DNA of 64,000 bases. Origin: Sutterella wadsworthensis 2_1_59BFAA. GTDB taxonomy: Bacteria > Pseudomonadota > Gammaproteobacteria > Burkholderiales > Burkholderiaceae_F. The notes beneath the pieces are model-generated. The model saw nothing but the letters and a program-made list of their open reading frames with translations, searched no databases and was not told where the DNA came from. This document shows positions 34,876 through 43,924 of this stretch, piece after piece. The stretch spans positions 174,020 through 238,019 of the forward strand of contig NZ_JH815513.1 in assembly GCF_000297775.1 (NCBI RefSeq), read 5' to 3'. The translations under genes and the position numbers were made by a program. The number at the start of each line of letters is the position of its first letter. The stretch's first letter is position 1.

Positions 34876-36351
34876 ATGAGCCTTACCATTCTCACCGCAG
34901 ACGAACTGCAGAATCTGGAAATGCGCGCCGCCAACCAGCTCGGCGCCGATACGCTGATGAAGCGCGCCGGCGCGGCCGCCGCCGAACTCATCATGAAGCG
35001 TCTCGAGGATGCCGGCGTCGAACAGCGCCGAGTCACCCTGCTCGTCGGTCCGGGCAACAACGGCGGCGACGCCCTTGCCTGCGCCTGCGAGCTCCGTGAG
35101 AAGGGCGCCGTCGTGAACGTGGTGCTCCCGGGCGGCCGCCGCCCGACCTCCGCCCTCGCACTCGCCCAGCTCGAACGCTGGACGCAGGCCGGCGGCACGA
35201 CTTATGACGATCCGTACATGACGGAAAAGGCCGACTGCGTCGTCGACGGTCTCTTCGGCACGGGCCTTGCCAAGCCGATCACGGGTGACTGCCTCGACGC
35301 CGTCCTCTGGTTCAACGAACGCCAGGCCCTCAAGGTCTCGCTCGACATTCCGTCCGGTCTCAACCCCGTCACGGGTCACTGGACCGGCAGCTATCCCGGC
35401 TGCAGCGCCGACGTGACGATCACGTTCCTCTGCGTCAAATCCGGCCTCTACATGTGCGAAGGCGCCGACGCCGCCGGCGAGATCGTCCTCAACGAGCTCG
35501 ACGTCTCCGTTCCGCTCTCCCCGCTCTCCGTGATCGGCACCGACGAATTCCCGCGCGTTCTTCGTCCCCGCGTCAAGAACTCCCACAAGGGCGACTACGG
35601 CAGCGTGGCCGTCATCGGCGGCACCGACGGCATGATCGGCGCCTCGATCCTCGCCGCCCGCGCCGCCCTGATCTCGGGCGCCGGCCGCGTCACGCTCGAA
35701 TGCCGCGCCGAGCATGCGCCGCACGTCGACATGGTCTATCCGGAAATTATGTTCGCGACCAAGCCCGTCAATCTTGAGGACTTCGACGCGATCGTCCTCG
35801 GCTGCGGCCTTGGCACCTCCGCCGAAGCGAAGGCCCGCGTCATCGAGGCCCTCAACTGCCAGAAGCCGCTCATCCTTGACGCCGACGCGCTCAACATCAT
35901 CGCCGCCGACATCAAGCTTCAGGACATGGTGCTCGCCCGCCGCGCCCCGACCGTCCTCACGCCGCACCCGGGCGAAGCCGCCCGCCTGCTGCGCCGCGAC
36001 ACCGCCGGCGTCACCGCCGACCGCGTCGCCGCCTGCCGCGAGCTCGCCGTCCAGACTGGCGCCATCGTCGTCCTCAAAGGCGCGGGCACCGTCATCTCGA
36101 TGCGCAGCTCCCGCACCTGGATCAACCCGACCGGCAGCCCCATGCTCGCCACGGGCGGCTCGGGCGACGTCCTCGCCGGCATGATCGGCGCCATGTTCGC
36201 CCAGGGCTACGACATGGTCGAGTCCGTGCTCGCCGCCGTCTACTTCCACGGCCTCTCCGCCGAGGGCCTCGAAGCGGGCTTCACCGCAGGCGAAATCGCT
36301 CCGAACGCCATGGCCCTCGTGCACGACGCCAGGGTGAGCTACGACCTCTGA
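34876..36351 (+). CDS. nnr: Bifunctional NAD(P)H-hydrate epimerase/dehydratase (Nnr)
   Basis: The 491-residue enzyme repairs hydrated NAD(P)H. Residues about 1-215 form the YjeF_N epimerase (LLVGPGNNGGDALACA, DGLFGTGL, SLDIPSGLNPVTG). Residues about 225-490 are the ADP/ATP-dependent dehydratase (KGDYGSVAVIGGTDGMIGAS, LTPHPGEAARLL, VLKGAGTVI, ATGGSGDVLAGMIGA). The fused order equals E. coli YjeF/NnrD. Start ATG 34876. It follows the left end of tnpB element 2. Confidence 0.93.
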   Translation: MSLTILTADELQNLEMRAANQLGADTLMKRAGAAAAELIMKRLEDAGVEQRRVTLLVGPGNNGGDALACACELREKGAVVNVVLPGGRRPTSALALAQLERWTQAGGTTYDDPYMTEKADCVVDGLFGTGLAKPITGDCLDAVLWFNERQALKVSLDIPSGLNPVTGHWTGSYPGCSADVTITFLCVKSGLYMCEGADAAGEIVLNELDVSVPLSPLSVIGTDEFPRVLRPRVKNSHKGDYGSVAVIGGTDGMIGASILAARAALISGAGRVTLECRAEHAPHVDMVYPEIMFATKPVNLEDFDAIVLGCGLGTSAEAKARVIEALNCQKPLILDADALNIIAADIKLQDMVLARRAPTVLTPHPGEAARLLRRDTAGVTADRVAACRELAVQTGAIVVLKGAGTVISMRSSRTWINPTGSPMLATGGSGDVLAGMIGAMFAQGYDMVESVLAAVYFHGLSAEGLEAGFTAGEIAPNAMALVHDARVSYDL

Positions 36352-36715
36352 CGATCGGACAGCTTGTTTCACGAATCCCCGCCGCGCAACAAAGTTTTGC
36401 GCAGCCGGACGTCGAAAACACCTGATGTCCAGCAATTCGAGCAAATTTCAACCGAAAACGGGAATTACATTCTCTTACGGACAATGACTCAAGGAAAAAC
36501 ATCCCGGAGCCCTCTGCCTGTAATCTTCTACTCAACGAAGCACGCAAGTGCTGAGTCTCCTGAATCGGTTGGATACCGCTAACAATGAGGGTTTGCCCCG
36601 CGTTCCGAAAGGACGCGGGGATTTTTTTCGCCCTGAAAACGGCAGGGGGCCGGCGGATCATTCCGCCGGCCCCCTTGCCTCAGGTTCGTCGTGCTCGTTC
36701 ATGTCTCGACCGAAG
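36352..36715. other. 364-bp gap between nnr and tctA; candidate small RNA
   Basis: No protein-coding frame is convincing. The only clear signal is a strong plus-strand terminator at 36596-36628, 245 bases past nnr. That distance leaves room for a small RNA of 100-180 bases ending there, but I found no well-spaced promoter or known RNA signature. Confidence 0.3.
36596..36628 (+). terminator. Rho-independent terminator in the nnr-tctA gap
   Basis: The stem CCCCGCGTTCC / GGACGCGGGG with loop GAAA is followed by ATTTTTTT. It ends nnr read-through or an unannotated small RNA. Confidence 0.85.
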
Positions 36716-38224
36716 CTAGTCCTCCCTGAAGGCCGTCTCGCGGCCCGAGCGCACGGCCGGGGCGAGCACGAGAAGCAGCAGAAGGACGCTCAGCGCAAGG
36801 AACGCCGCCGAGAGCGGGCTCGTGAGGAAGCAGCTCATGTCGCCCCTCGAGAGCAGAAGCGCGCGGCGCATGTTCTCCTCCATCATGGGACCGAGGATGA
36901 AGCCCAGAATGAGGGGCGCGCTTTCGCAGCCGAGCTTGTTGAAGAGATAGCCCAGCGCACCGAAGCCGATCGTCATCCACACGTCGAAGACGTTGTTGTT
37001 GATCGAGTAGACGCCGATGCAGCAGAAGGCGAGGATCGCGGGATAGAGCCAGCGGTACGGCACGCGCAGGAGCTGCACCCAGACGCCGATCATCGGCAGG
37101 TTGAGGACGATCAGGATGAGGTTGCCGATCCACATAGAGACGATGAGGCCCCAGAAGAGTTCGGGGTCGGTGTTCATCACCTGGGGGCCAGGCGTAATGT
37201 CATGGATCATCATGGCGCCGATCATGAGCGCCATGACGGCGTTGGACGGGATGCCGAGCGTGAGCATCGGGATGAAGCTCGTCTGGGCGCCCGCGTTGTT
37301 GGCGGACTCGGGGCCCGCCACGCCGCGGATGTTGCCCTGTCCGAAGGCGGGTTCTGCGCGTTCGCCCGCGAGCTTCTTCTCGAGGGTGTAGGACGCAAAG
37401 GACGAGAGAAGCGCGCCGCCGCCCGGCAGGATGCCGAGGAAGGATCCGAGCAGCGTTCCTCGGGCGATCGGGCCCGCCGACACCTTGAGGTCCTCCTTCG
37501 TCGGGAGCACGCTCTCGACCTTGACGGGCACGAGGCTGCGCGTCTGGCTGATCTCGAGGTTCTTCATGATCTCCGCGAAGCCGTAGATGCCCATCGAGAT
37601 CGCCACGAAGTCGATGCCGTCCATCAGCTCGTCGACGCCGAACGTGTAGCGCAGCGCGCCCGAATTGATGTCCGAGCCCACGAGGCCGAGGATGAGGCCC
37701 ACGAAGATCATGCAGACGGCCTTGAGAAGCGAGCCGTTGGCGAGCACCACGGCGCCCACGAGGCCGAGCACCATCAGGCTGAAGTACTCGGCGGGGCCGA
37801 ACTCGAAGGCGAGCTCGGTCAGGGGCGGCGCGAAGGCCGCGATCAGCATCGTGGCGAAGGTGCCCGCGATGAAGCTGCCTATGGCCGCAATGCCGAGCGC
37901 CGCGCCCGCGCGACCCTTCTTGGCCATGCTGTGGCCGTCGATGCAGGTCACCACTGCGGCGGCCTCGCCCGGAATGTTGACGAGGACGGCCGTCGTGGAG
38001 CCGCCGTACTGGGCGCCGTAGTAGATGCCCGCAAGCATGATGAGGGCGGCCGACGGGTCGAGCGCGTACGTGATCGGCAGGAGCATCGCCACGGTGGCAA
38101 CGGGCCCCATGCCGGGCAGCACGCCGATGAGCGTGCCCACGGAGACGCCCGTGAAGCAGTAGAGAAGATTCTGAAGCGTGACGGCGTTCTGAAAGCCGAG
38201 CAGCAGGTTGGAGACGAGATCCAT
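36716..38224 (-). CDS. tctA: Tripartite tricarboxylate transporter, large permease TctA
   Basis: The 502-residue membrane protein has about twelve hydrophobic segments and the TctA signatures GVLPGMGPVATVAMLLPITY, AGIYYGAQYGGSTTAVLVNI and GSFLGILPGGGALLSSFASY. TctA is the main translocation subunit of a Na+-dependent carboxylate importer that relies on a periplasmic binding protein. It follows tctB by 13 bases in the same operon. Confidence 0.92.
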   Translation of the reverse strand: MDLVSNLLLGFQNAVTLQNLLYCFTGVSVGTLIGVLPGMGPVATVAMLLPITYALDPSAALIMLAGIYYGAQYGGSTTAVLVNIPGEAAAVVTCIDGHSMAKKGRAGAALGIAAIGSFIAGTFATMLIAAFAPPLTELAFEFGPAEYFSLMVLGLVGAVVLANGSLLKAVCMIFVGLILGLVGSDINSGALRYTFGVDELMDGIDFVAISMGIYGFAEIMKNLEISQTRSLVPVKVESVLPTKEDLKVSAGPIARGTLLGSFLGILPGGGALLSSFASYTLEKKLAGERAEPAFGQGNIRGVAGPESANNAGAQTSFIPMLTLGIPSNAVMALMIGAMMIHDITPGPQVMNTDPELFWGLIVSMWIGNLILIVLNLPMIGVWVQLLRVPYRWLYPAILAFCCIGVYSINNNVFDVWMTIGFGALGYLFNKLGCESAPLILGFILGPMMEENMRRALLLSRGDMSCFLTSPLSAAFLALSVLLLLLVLAPAVRSGRETAFRED

Positions 38225-38237
38225 GTGCGCACCTCCC

Positions 38238-38696
38238 TCAGAGGAAGGCCGGCAGAACCGGCACCTGAAGGCCCACGCCGAAGATGAAGATCACCCAGCA
38301 GAGAAGGCACATGAAGACCGTGAGCACCGCCACCTCCCTTGCACGGAAGCGTCCGCTGGCAAGCGACGAGATCACGATCATGAGGGCGATGGAGAGCAGG
38401 ACGCCGAGCTCGAGGAGCGAGACGGCGAAGACCGCGACGCTGCCGAGGATGAATCCGAGTACGCCCCAGTTGACGCCTTCGAGGGAGCCGTCGCCATAAC
38501 CGGAGAAGAGCAGAGCGCGAAGGCTCAGGCAGCAGCCGAGCAGGGCCAGAATGACGCCAAGGGCCGTCGGGAAGAAGCCGGGCCCCATGCGCGAGAGCGT
38601 GCCGAGCGCATTCTCCTGGGCAACGGCCGCGGCGCCGGCGCCGAAAGCGATGAAGAATATGCCTGCCCAGAAGTCCTTTTTGTTTTTGATCATCAT
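38238..38696 (-). CDS. tctB: Tripartite tricarboxylate transporter, small permease TctB
   Basis: The 152-residue protein has four hydrophobic segments and the TctB opening NKKDFWAGIFFIAFGAGAAA, with the conserved RMGPGFFPTALGVILALLG. It pairs with TctA. The start ATG 38696 has an AAATGATG-rich leader. A terminator 109 bases upstream separates it from tctC. Confidence 0.88.
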   Translation of the reverse strand: MMIKNKKDFWAGIFFIAFGAGAAAVAQENALGTLSRMGPGFFPTALGVILALLGCCLSLRALLFSGYGDGSLEGVNWGVLGFILGSVAVFAVSLLELGVLLSIALMIVISSLASGRFRAREVAVLTVFMCLLCWVIFIFGVGLQVPVLPAFL

Positions 38697-38804
38697 TTCA
38701 AGGGGTCTGCGTCAGCCGCACGGCCGTCCGGGCCGCGCGGCTGCGCCGTGCGTTAGTCATTGTTTTCGTTGAACAGCGAGCCTTGATTCTAGCGAATGAG
38801 AAAA

Positions 38805-38835
38805 AAGGCCTCGATTCCTTGGGATTCGAGGCCTT
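38805..38835 (-). terminator. Internal terminator between tctC and tctB
   Basis: On the minus strand AAGGCCTCGAAT / ATCGAGGCCTT is followed by TTTTTT, 22 bases after the tctC stop. It would let tctC be made in excess over tctBA. Confidence 0.85.
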
Positions 38836-38856
38836 CCATTCGAGCTGCGCCCTGCG

Positions 38857-39861
38857 TCAGTCGACGCGTGCGCCGGAAAGCTTGACAAGCCTTGCGTACT
38901 TCTCGCTTTCGCTTGTCACGAGCTCCTGGAACTCTTCGGGCGTTGTCGGAGAGGCGACGCCGCCGAGCTTTTCAAGCCTTTCCTGAACGGGCGCGGACCT
39001 GAGGGCTCCCGTGATCGCCTTGTTGAGGTGCGCGACCACGTCGTCGGGCGTGGAGGCGGGCACGAAGAGGCCGTACCACGTGGAGATGTCGAAGTCGGGG
39101 ACACCCGCCTCCTGCATCGTCGGGACGTCGGGCAGCGCCTTTGCGCGCACATTCGTCGTGACGGCGAGCGGCAGGAGCTTGCCCGCGCGGATGTTGGCGG
39201 TGGCGCTCGCGAGGTTGTCGAAGATCAGGTCGGTCTGACCCGCGAGCACGGAGAGCTGCGCGGCGGCGGCACCCGCGAACGGGACGTGGACCATGTCGAT
39301 GTCCTTGATCTGCTTGAGCCATTCGCCGGCCATGTGGCCCGCGCTGCCGTTGCCGCCGGAGGCGTAGTTGAGCTTGCCGGGGTTCTTCTTCGCGTATTCG
39401 ACGAGATTCTGGACCGTCTTGACGCCCGTCTTCTGCGAGAACTCGGGCGTGACGACGAGGACGTTGGGCACGTGGGCGATGAGCGTCACGGCCTTGAAGT
39501 CCTTCTTCGCGTCATAGGGCAGGCGCTTGTAGAGATGCGGGTTGATCGCATGCGTGGCGACCGCGCCCACGACAAGCGTGCGGCCGTCGCCGGGACGACG
39601 CTTGACGTAGCCCATGCCGACGCCGCCGCCCGCACCGGGACGGTTGTCGACGATGACGTTGCCGAGCGTGTCGACGACGGCTTCCGCGATCGTGCGGGCG
39701 GAGACGTCGAGAGGACCTCCCGGCGGGTACGGCACGACGATGCGGATCGGATCCGAACCTTCACCCCGAGGCATGGCCGCACAGGCTGTCATCGGGAAAT
39801 AGGAGGCACTGGAGAGTGCCACCGCGCCGATGGCACCGATAAGAGTGCGACGTTGAATCAT
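38857..39861 (-). CDS. tctC: Tripartite tricarboxylate transporter binding protein TctC (Bug family)
   Basis: The 334-residue protein starts at ATG 39861 after GAGGAG. The N-terminus MIQRRTLIGAIGAVALSS is a signal with a twin-arginine pair. The Bug family pattern is clear: IRIVVPYPPGGPLDVSARTI, then NVIVDNRPGAGGGVGMGYV, and AGQTDLIFDNLASATANIRAG. It captures a carboxylate in the periplasm for TctA/TctB. The ligand is not predictable; Bug proteins bind diverse acids and amides. Confidence 0.92.
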   Translation of the reverse strand: MIQRRTLIGAIGAVALSSASYFPMTACAAMPRGEGSDPIRIVVPYPPGGPLDVSARTIAEAVVDTLGNVIVDNRPGAGGGVGMGYVKRRPGDGRTLVVGAVATHAINPHLYKRLPYDAKKDFKAVTLIAHVPNVLVVTPEFSQKTGVKTVQNLVEYAKKNPGKLNYASGGNGSAGHMAGEWLKQIKDIDMVHVPFAGAAAAQLSVLAGQTDLIFDNLASATANIRAGKLLPLAVTTNVRAKALPDVPTMQEAGVPDFDISTWYGLFVPASTPDDVVAHLNKAITGALRSAPVQERLEKLGGVASPTTPEEFQELVTSESEKYARLVKLSGARVD

Positions 39862-40103
39862 ATTGATTTCTCCTCTGAGAGATGAAGTTGTTCCAAGCAT
39901 ATACGCTATGGACGGGAAATGGCAAAACTAGGCACTTTGTTTTAGGCGCACCCGCAACAACCTCTATCACAGGCGTTTCGAGCGCATATTAGGGTTTTCG
40001 CCCTAGGTATTCACCACTATGAAAATCGTTGGCGAGCCTACAATTGCCTTGTTGAAAAAGGCGGCGGATCCCGACCGTCGCCCCGACATGAGGACACATC
40101 ATC

Positions 40104-40886
40104 ATGCAATCCGTTCATCCCTGGCCCTATGCCCGCGTCTCCGCCCACCGCGGTGCGGGCACGATGGCGCCTGAAAACACCCTCGAGGGTTTCCGCGCCG
40201 GTCTTCACCACGGCTTCCACGCCTTCGAGACGGACGCCATGCTCGCCAAGGACGGCGTTCCCGTCCTGATGCACGACGAGCGCTTCGGCCGCACGATCCG
40301 CGACACACGCTCCGTGCCCGAGCTCACGAGCCTCGAGATCAGGTCGCTTGACGCGGGCAGCTGGTTTGCGCCGCAGTACACGGGCGTGCCTCCCGCAGGC
40401 TTCGAGCAGGCCGTCCGCTGGTGCCGCGCCAACCGCGTCTGGCTCAACATCGAGATCAAGCCTGCCAAGGGCGCCGAGCTCGAGACGGGCCGCGTCGTCG
40501 GCCGCCTGACGGGCGAGCTCTATGCCGACCTCGTGCGCGAGGGCGGCGCCACTCAGGCGGGCATCGTGCCCGATGCTCCGCTCTTCTCGTCCTTCAAGCC
40601 CGAAGCCCTTCGCGGCGCGATGGAGACCGCCCCCAACATTCCGCGCGGCTTCCTCGTCGACGAGCTGCCCGAAAACTGGCGCGAGGTGCTCGAGGAGATG
40701 AAGTGCGTGGCGCTTCACTGCAACCAGCGCCGCCTGACGCCTGAATTCGCACGCGAGGTGAAGGCCCTGGGCTACTGGCTCTTCTGCTACACGGTGAACG
40801 ATCCGCGCCGCGCCCGCGAGCTCTTCTCGTGGGGCGTCGACGGCCTGTGCACCGACAGGCTCGACCTGGTGCGCCCGTCGCTCTGA
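40104..40886 (+). CDS. ugpQ: Glycerophosphodiester phosphodiesterase
   Basis: The 260-residue protein has the GDPD motifs: SAHRGAGTMAPENTLEGF (catalytic His-Arg and Glu), ETDAMLAKDGVPVLMHDE (Glu/Asp metal ligands and second His), NIEIKPAKG and, near the end, YTVNDPRRARELFSWGVDGL. No signal peptide is present, so it acts in the cytoplasm like UgpQ, releasing glycerol-3-phosphate from deacylated phospholipids. Start ATG 40104. A terminator follows at 40951. Confidence 0.9.
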   Translation: MQSVHPWPYARVSAHRGAGTMAPENTLEGFRAGLHHGFHAFETDAMLAKDGVPVLMHDERFGRTIRDTRSVPELTSLEIRSLDAGSWFAPQYTGVPPAGFEQAVRWCRANRVWLNIEIKPAKGAELETGRVVGRLTGELYADLVREGGATQAGIVPDAPLFSSFKPEALRGAMETAPNIPRGFLVDELPENWREVLEEMKCVALHCNQRRLTPEFAREVKALGYWLFCYTVNDPRRARELFSWGVDGLCTDRLDLVRPSL

Positions 40887-40950
40887 GGCACGCACCCGAC
40901 GTCTGAAGTCTCAGGAAGGGCCTGAATGAGGGCCCGAATGAAGACTCAAA

Positions 40951-40980
40951 AGCCCGCCATTTCCATCAGGAAAGGCGGGC
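40951..40980. terminator. Terminator shared by ugpQ and fnr
   Basis: A strong stem (AGCCCGCC / GGCGGGCT with extra AT pairs in the centre) is flanked by AAA on the left and TTCTTC on the right. It lies between the convergent genes and can serve both. Confidence 0.7.
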
Positions 40981-41007
40981 TTCTTCATGTCCTGCAGGGC
41001 GTGGCCA

Positions 41008-41775
41008 TCAGGCCTTCTGGATCTTCATGGGCGAGGCCGTGACGGGCGAGGGCGAGTGGTCGAGGTCGACCGCCGAGACGATGGCGCGCAGGCCCTCGGG
41101 GTCGAAGATGCGGACGTGCTTCTGGTTGACCTCGATGAGGCCGTCATGGGAGAAGCGCGAGAGCACGCGGCTCACGGTCTCGAGCTTGAGGCCGAGGTAG
41201 GAGCCGATTTCGGCGCGCGTCATGCGCAGCACGAACTCGCTGCGGGAGTAGCCGCGGTTTTCGAAGCGCTGGGAGAGCGACAGGAGGAAGGCGGCAAGAC
41301 GCTCCTCGGCGTGCATGGAGCCGAGCAGCAGCATCACGCCGTGCTGGCGCACGATTTCGCGAGAGAGCAGCTTCTGGAAGTGCTTGCCCATCGTCTGGAT
41401 CGTGGTCGTCGCCTGTTCGACGCGGTCGAAGGGGAGGACGCAGACCTCCGTGTCCTCGAGCGCGACGACGTCGCAGGAGTAGACGTTGCTCGAAATGCCA
41501 TCAAGGCCGATCATCTCGCCGGCCATGAAGAAGTTGGTGACCTGCTCGCGACCGTCGCTGCTCATGACGGTGCTCTTCAGGAAGCCGAGGCGAACCACAT
41601 AGAGATTGTTGAAGTAGTCGCCGGCACGGTAGAGCGCCTCGCCGCGACGGATGCGGCGGCGGGCGGAGACAAGCTCCTCCACCGTCTCCATATCCTTGAG
41701 CGTAAGGCCGAGCGGCATGCAGACCTCTCTCAGGTTGCAGTTCGAACAGCCAATGCGCAGTGTCGTGATATTCAT
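41008..41775 (-). CDS. fnr: FNR-type oxygen-sensing transcription regulator
   Basis: The 255-residue CRP/FNR protein carries the [4Fe-4S] ligands: N-terminal CSNCNLREVC and the internal cysteine in NVYSCDVVALED. A cyclic-nucleotide-fold sensor domain (about 25-150) is followed by a dimer helix and the winged-helix reader TRAEIGSYLGLKLETVSRVLSRF, whose E..S..R residues recognise TTGAT half-sites. It controls the shift to anaerobic metabolism. It is divergent from hemN, with a matching FNR site in the gap. Confidence 0.92.
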   Translation of the reverse strand: MNITTLRIGCSNCNLREVCMPLGLTLKDMETVEELVSARRRIRRGEALYRAGDYFNNLYVVRLGFLKSTVMSSDGREQVTNFFMAGEMIGLDGISSNVYSCDVVALEDTEVCVLPFDRVEQATTTIQTMGKHFQKLLSREIVRQHGVMLLLGSMHAEERLAAFLLSLSQRFENRGYSRSEFVLRMTRAEIGSYLGLKLETVSRVLSRFSHDGLIEVNQKHVRIFDPEGLRAIVSAVDLDHSPSPVTASPMKIQKA

Positions 41776-41982
41776 CTTGCCCCCGTTGCTGAGGAAGGCC
41801 CGAAGTCAGGCCACTCCCCTCGATGAAACCAAGACCGCCGGCCGCCCAGTCCGCGGCCGCGTTCTCGCGTTCAATAATCTAGAAATAATCTGCCGCGTCT
41901 AGAATGCCCACATGCATCCTGAAGCACGGACCCTTTCTGTCGTCGAAGTGCCGTCACACAGCACTTCCGACGCGAGCGCTTG

Positions 41983-41996
41983 TTGACGTGAGTCAA
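41983..41996 (+). promoter_or_regulatory. FNR-binding site upstream of hemN
   Basis: TTGACGTGAGTCAA is a perfect inverted repeat matching the FNR consensus TTGAT-N4-ATCAA at eight of ten specified positions. Its centre (41989.5) lies 41.5 bases before position 42031, the start predicted from the -10 element TAATAT at 42020-42025. That is the class II activator position. Confidence 0.75.
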
Positions 41997-42019
41997 AGAA
42001 AAGCGATCTACGGCCTCAA

Positions 42020-42025
42020 TAATAT
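42020..42025 (+). promoter_or_regulatory. -10 element of the hemN promoter
   Basis: TAATAT sits 24 bases after the FNR site and 43 before the hemN start. No good -35 hexamer is present, as expected when an activator overlaps it. Confidence 0.6.
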
Positions 42026-42067
42026 CAGGAAGTTTAACTTAAGTCACAGACCAAGGAAAATCCTCAG

Positions 42068-43468
42068 ATGACGAATCCTGCAACCAGCGGCGTTGAACTG
42101 CCCGAAATGGACCTCCTGCGCAAATTCGACGTGCCCGCCCCCCGCTACACGTCGTATCCGACCGCCGACCGATTCAACGCGAGCTTCGGTGCCGAAGACT
42201 ACCGCAAGGCCCTCGCCGGCCGCGCTGACGCGAAGGAGCCCGCCGACCTCTCGCTCTACGTGCACGTTCCCTTCTGCAACGACGTCTGCTTCTACTGCGG
42301 CTGCAACAAGATCGTCACGCGCGACCACTCCCGCAGCGCCGAGTACATCGAGATGATCGGCCGCGAAGCCGACCTCGTGAAAGAGGCCGTCACGGGCTCC
42401 ACCGAGCTCGAGCAGCTCCACTTCGGCGGCGGCACGCCGACCTTCCTCACGAACGACGAGCTCACGCTCATGATGGAGACGCTCACGAAGCGCTTCCCGC
42501 TCGCCCAGGGCGGCGAGTTCTCGATCGAGGTTGACCCGCGCACCTGCGACGCCGACAAGGTCAAGCACCTGCACGATCTGGGCCTCAACCGCATGTCCCT
42601 CGGCGTCCAGGACTTCAACCCCGACGTCCAGAAGGCCGTGAACCGCATCCAGCCCTTCGAGATGACGAAGGCCACGATGGAGGCCGCCCGCGAAAACGGC
42701 TTCGAGTCCATCAACATGGACCTCATCTACGGCCTGCCCAAGCAGAACCGCGGCACGTTCGAGAAGACGATCGACCAGGTGCTCGAGCTCTCCCCCGACC
42801 GCATCGCGCTCTATCACTACGCCCACCTGCCGAACCACTTCAAGCCGCAGCGCCGCATCCTGCCCGCCGACCTTCCCGATACGGTCGAAAAGGTCAACAT
42901 CATGTTCGACGCCATCAAGCGCCTGACGGCCAACGGCTACCGCTACATCGGCATGGACCACTTCGCCAAGGAGACCGACGAACTCTCCGTAGCCCAGAAG
43001 GAAGGCTCCCTGCAGCGCAACTTCCAGGGCTACTCGACAAAGGCCGAATGCGACATGATCGCCCTCGGCGTCTCGAGCATCTCCAAGATCGGCAGCGCCT
43101 ACGCCTGCAACCCGCGCGAGCTTGAGGACTACTACGCCGCCATCCGCGAGGGCCGCCTCGCCACGAACCGCGGCTACCTGCTCAACGCCGACGACGAAAT
43201 GCGCCGCTACGTGATCATGACGATCATGTGCAACTTCGAGCTCCGCAAGCGCGACGTCGAGGAACGCTTCGGCATCAAGTTCGACGAAACGTTCGCCTAC
43301 GAGCTCGGCAAGATGAAGCCCTACGTGAAGCACGAGCTCGTCGAGCTCTACGACGACCGCCTCGTCGTCTCCGCCAAGGGCAAGATCTTCGTGCGCGCCG
43401 TCGCGATGCACTTCGACCGCTACCTGCGCGAATCCACCCGCGCGGGCGGCTACTCCCGCATCGCCTAA
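42068..43468 (+). CDS. hemN: Oxygen-independent coproporphyrinogen III oxidase
   Basis: The 466-residue radical-SAM enzyme has the cluster motif HVPFCNDVCFYCGCNK (CxxxCxxC plus the HemN-specific extra Cys). It also has HFGGGTPTFL, EVDPRTCDADKV and SLGVQDFNPDVQKAVNRIQP. It decarboxylates coproporphyrinogen III to protoporphyrinogen IX without oxygen. The length is standard. Start ATG 42068. An FNR class II promoter lies upstream, consistent with anaerobic induction. Confidence 0.93.
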   Translation: MTNPATSGVELPEMDLLRKFDVPAPRYTSYPTADRFNASFGAEDYRKALAGRADAKEPADLSLYVHVPFCNDVCFYCGCNKIVTRDHSRSAEYIEMIGREADLVKEAVTGSTELEQLHFGGGTPTFLTNDELTLMMETLTKRFPLAQGGEFSIEVDPRTCDADKVKHLHDLGLNRMSLGVQDFNPDVQKAVNRIQPFEMTKATMEAARENGFESINMDLIYGLPKQNRGTFEKTIDQVLELSPDRIALYHYAHLPNHFKPQRRILPADLPDTVEKVNIMFDAIKRLTANGYRYIGMDHFAKETDELSVAQKEGSLQRNFQGYSTKAECDMIALGVSSISKIGSAYACNPRELEDYYAAIREGRLATNRGYLLNADDEMRRYVIMTIMCNFELRKRDVEERFGIKFDETFAYELGKMKPYVKHELVELYDDRLVVSAKGKIFVRAVAMHFDRYLRESTRAGGYSRIA

Positions 43469-43533
43469 GCGGCCCGGCACGGCGCGTCCCGCCGGGCGTC
43501 TCAGGACGCCCGGAGACGACGCCCGCACCCTCC

Positions 43534-43569
43534 GACGCCCGCCTCCCGTGAGGCGGGCGTCTCCTTTTT
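43534..43569 (+). terminator. Terminator of hemN
   Basis: GACGCCCGCCT / AGGCGGGCGTC with loop CCCGTG is followed by TCCTTTTT. Confidence 0.85.
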
Positions 43570-43924
43570 GCACGATCCGGCCCCCGTTTCGACCCTCAGG
43601 GCATGAAAATCCGCATTCCGACAGGGAGTTGCAGGGCCGAACCCATGCGATGGGGGTAAAATATGAGTTTTCGTCCCGAGTCTTCACGAAGGCTCCCGAC
43701 ACACCGTTCATGCCGCGGCCGGCACTGCCGGCCGTCAGCCAGAGCGGGCCGCCTCGGAGCTCGCCGTCGCCGCCACAGGCAGACCGACCTCCGTTCCCGC
43801 CGCCGGCCGGAGCATCCCGCCTCCGGATGCAGCTGCACGGCACCGAATTGACAAAAACCTATAGGAGATGGAACGGCCCTGACCAGGCGCACGCCGCCTG
43901 ACAGGGAGTCCCGAAAACCCATTT
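43570..43924. other. Leader region upstream of alaS
   Basis: No convincing gene is present. A possible -10 (TAAAAT, about 43657) has no well-spaced -35. The long untranslated stretch could carry autoregulatory signals for alaS, but I see no recognisable T-box or other structure. Confidence 0.35.

Noticed and set aside
34672-36444. 590-codon minus-strand frame opposite nnr
   Set aside because: Gly/Val/Asp-rich shadow frame; nnr on the plus strand has full family motifs.
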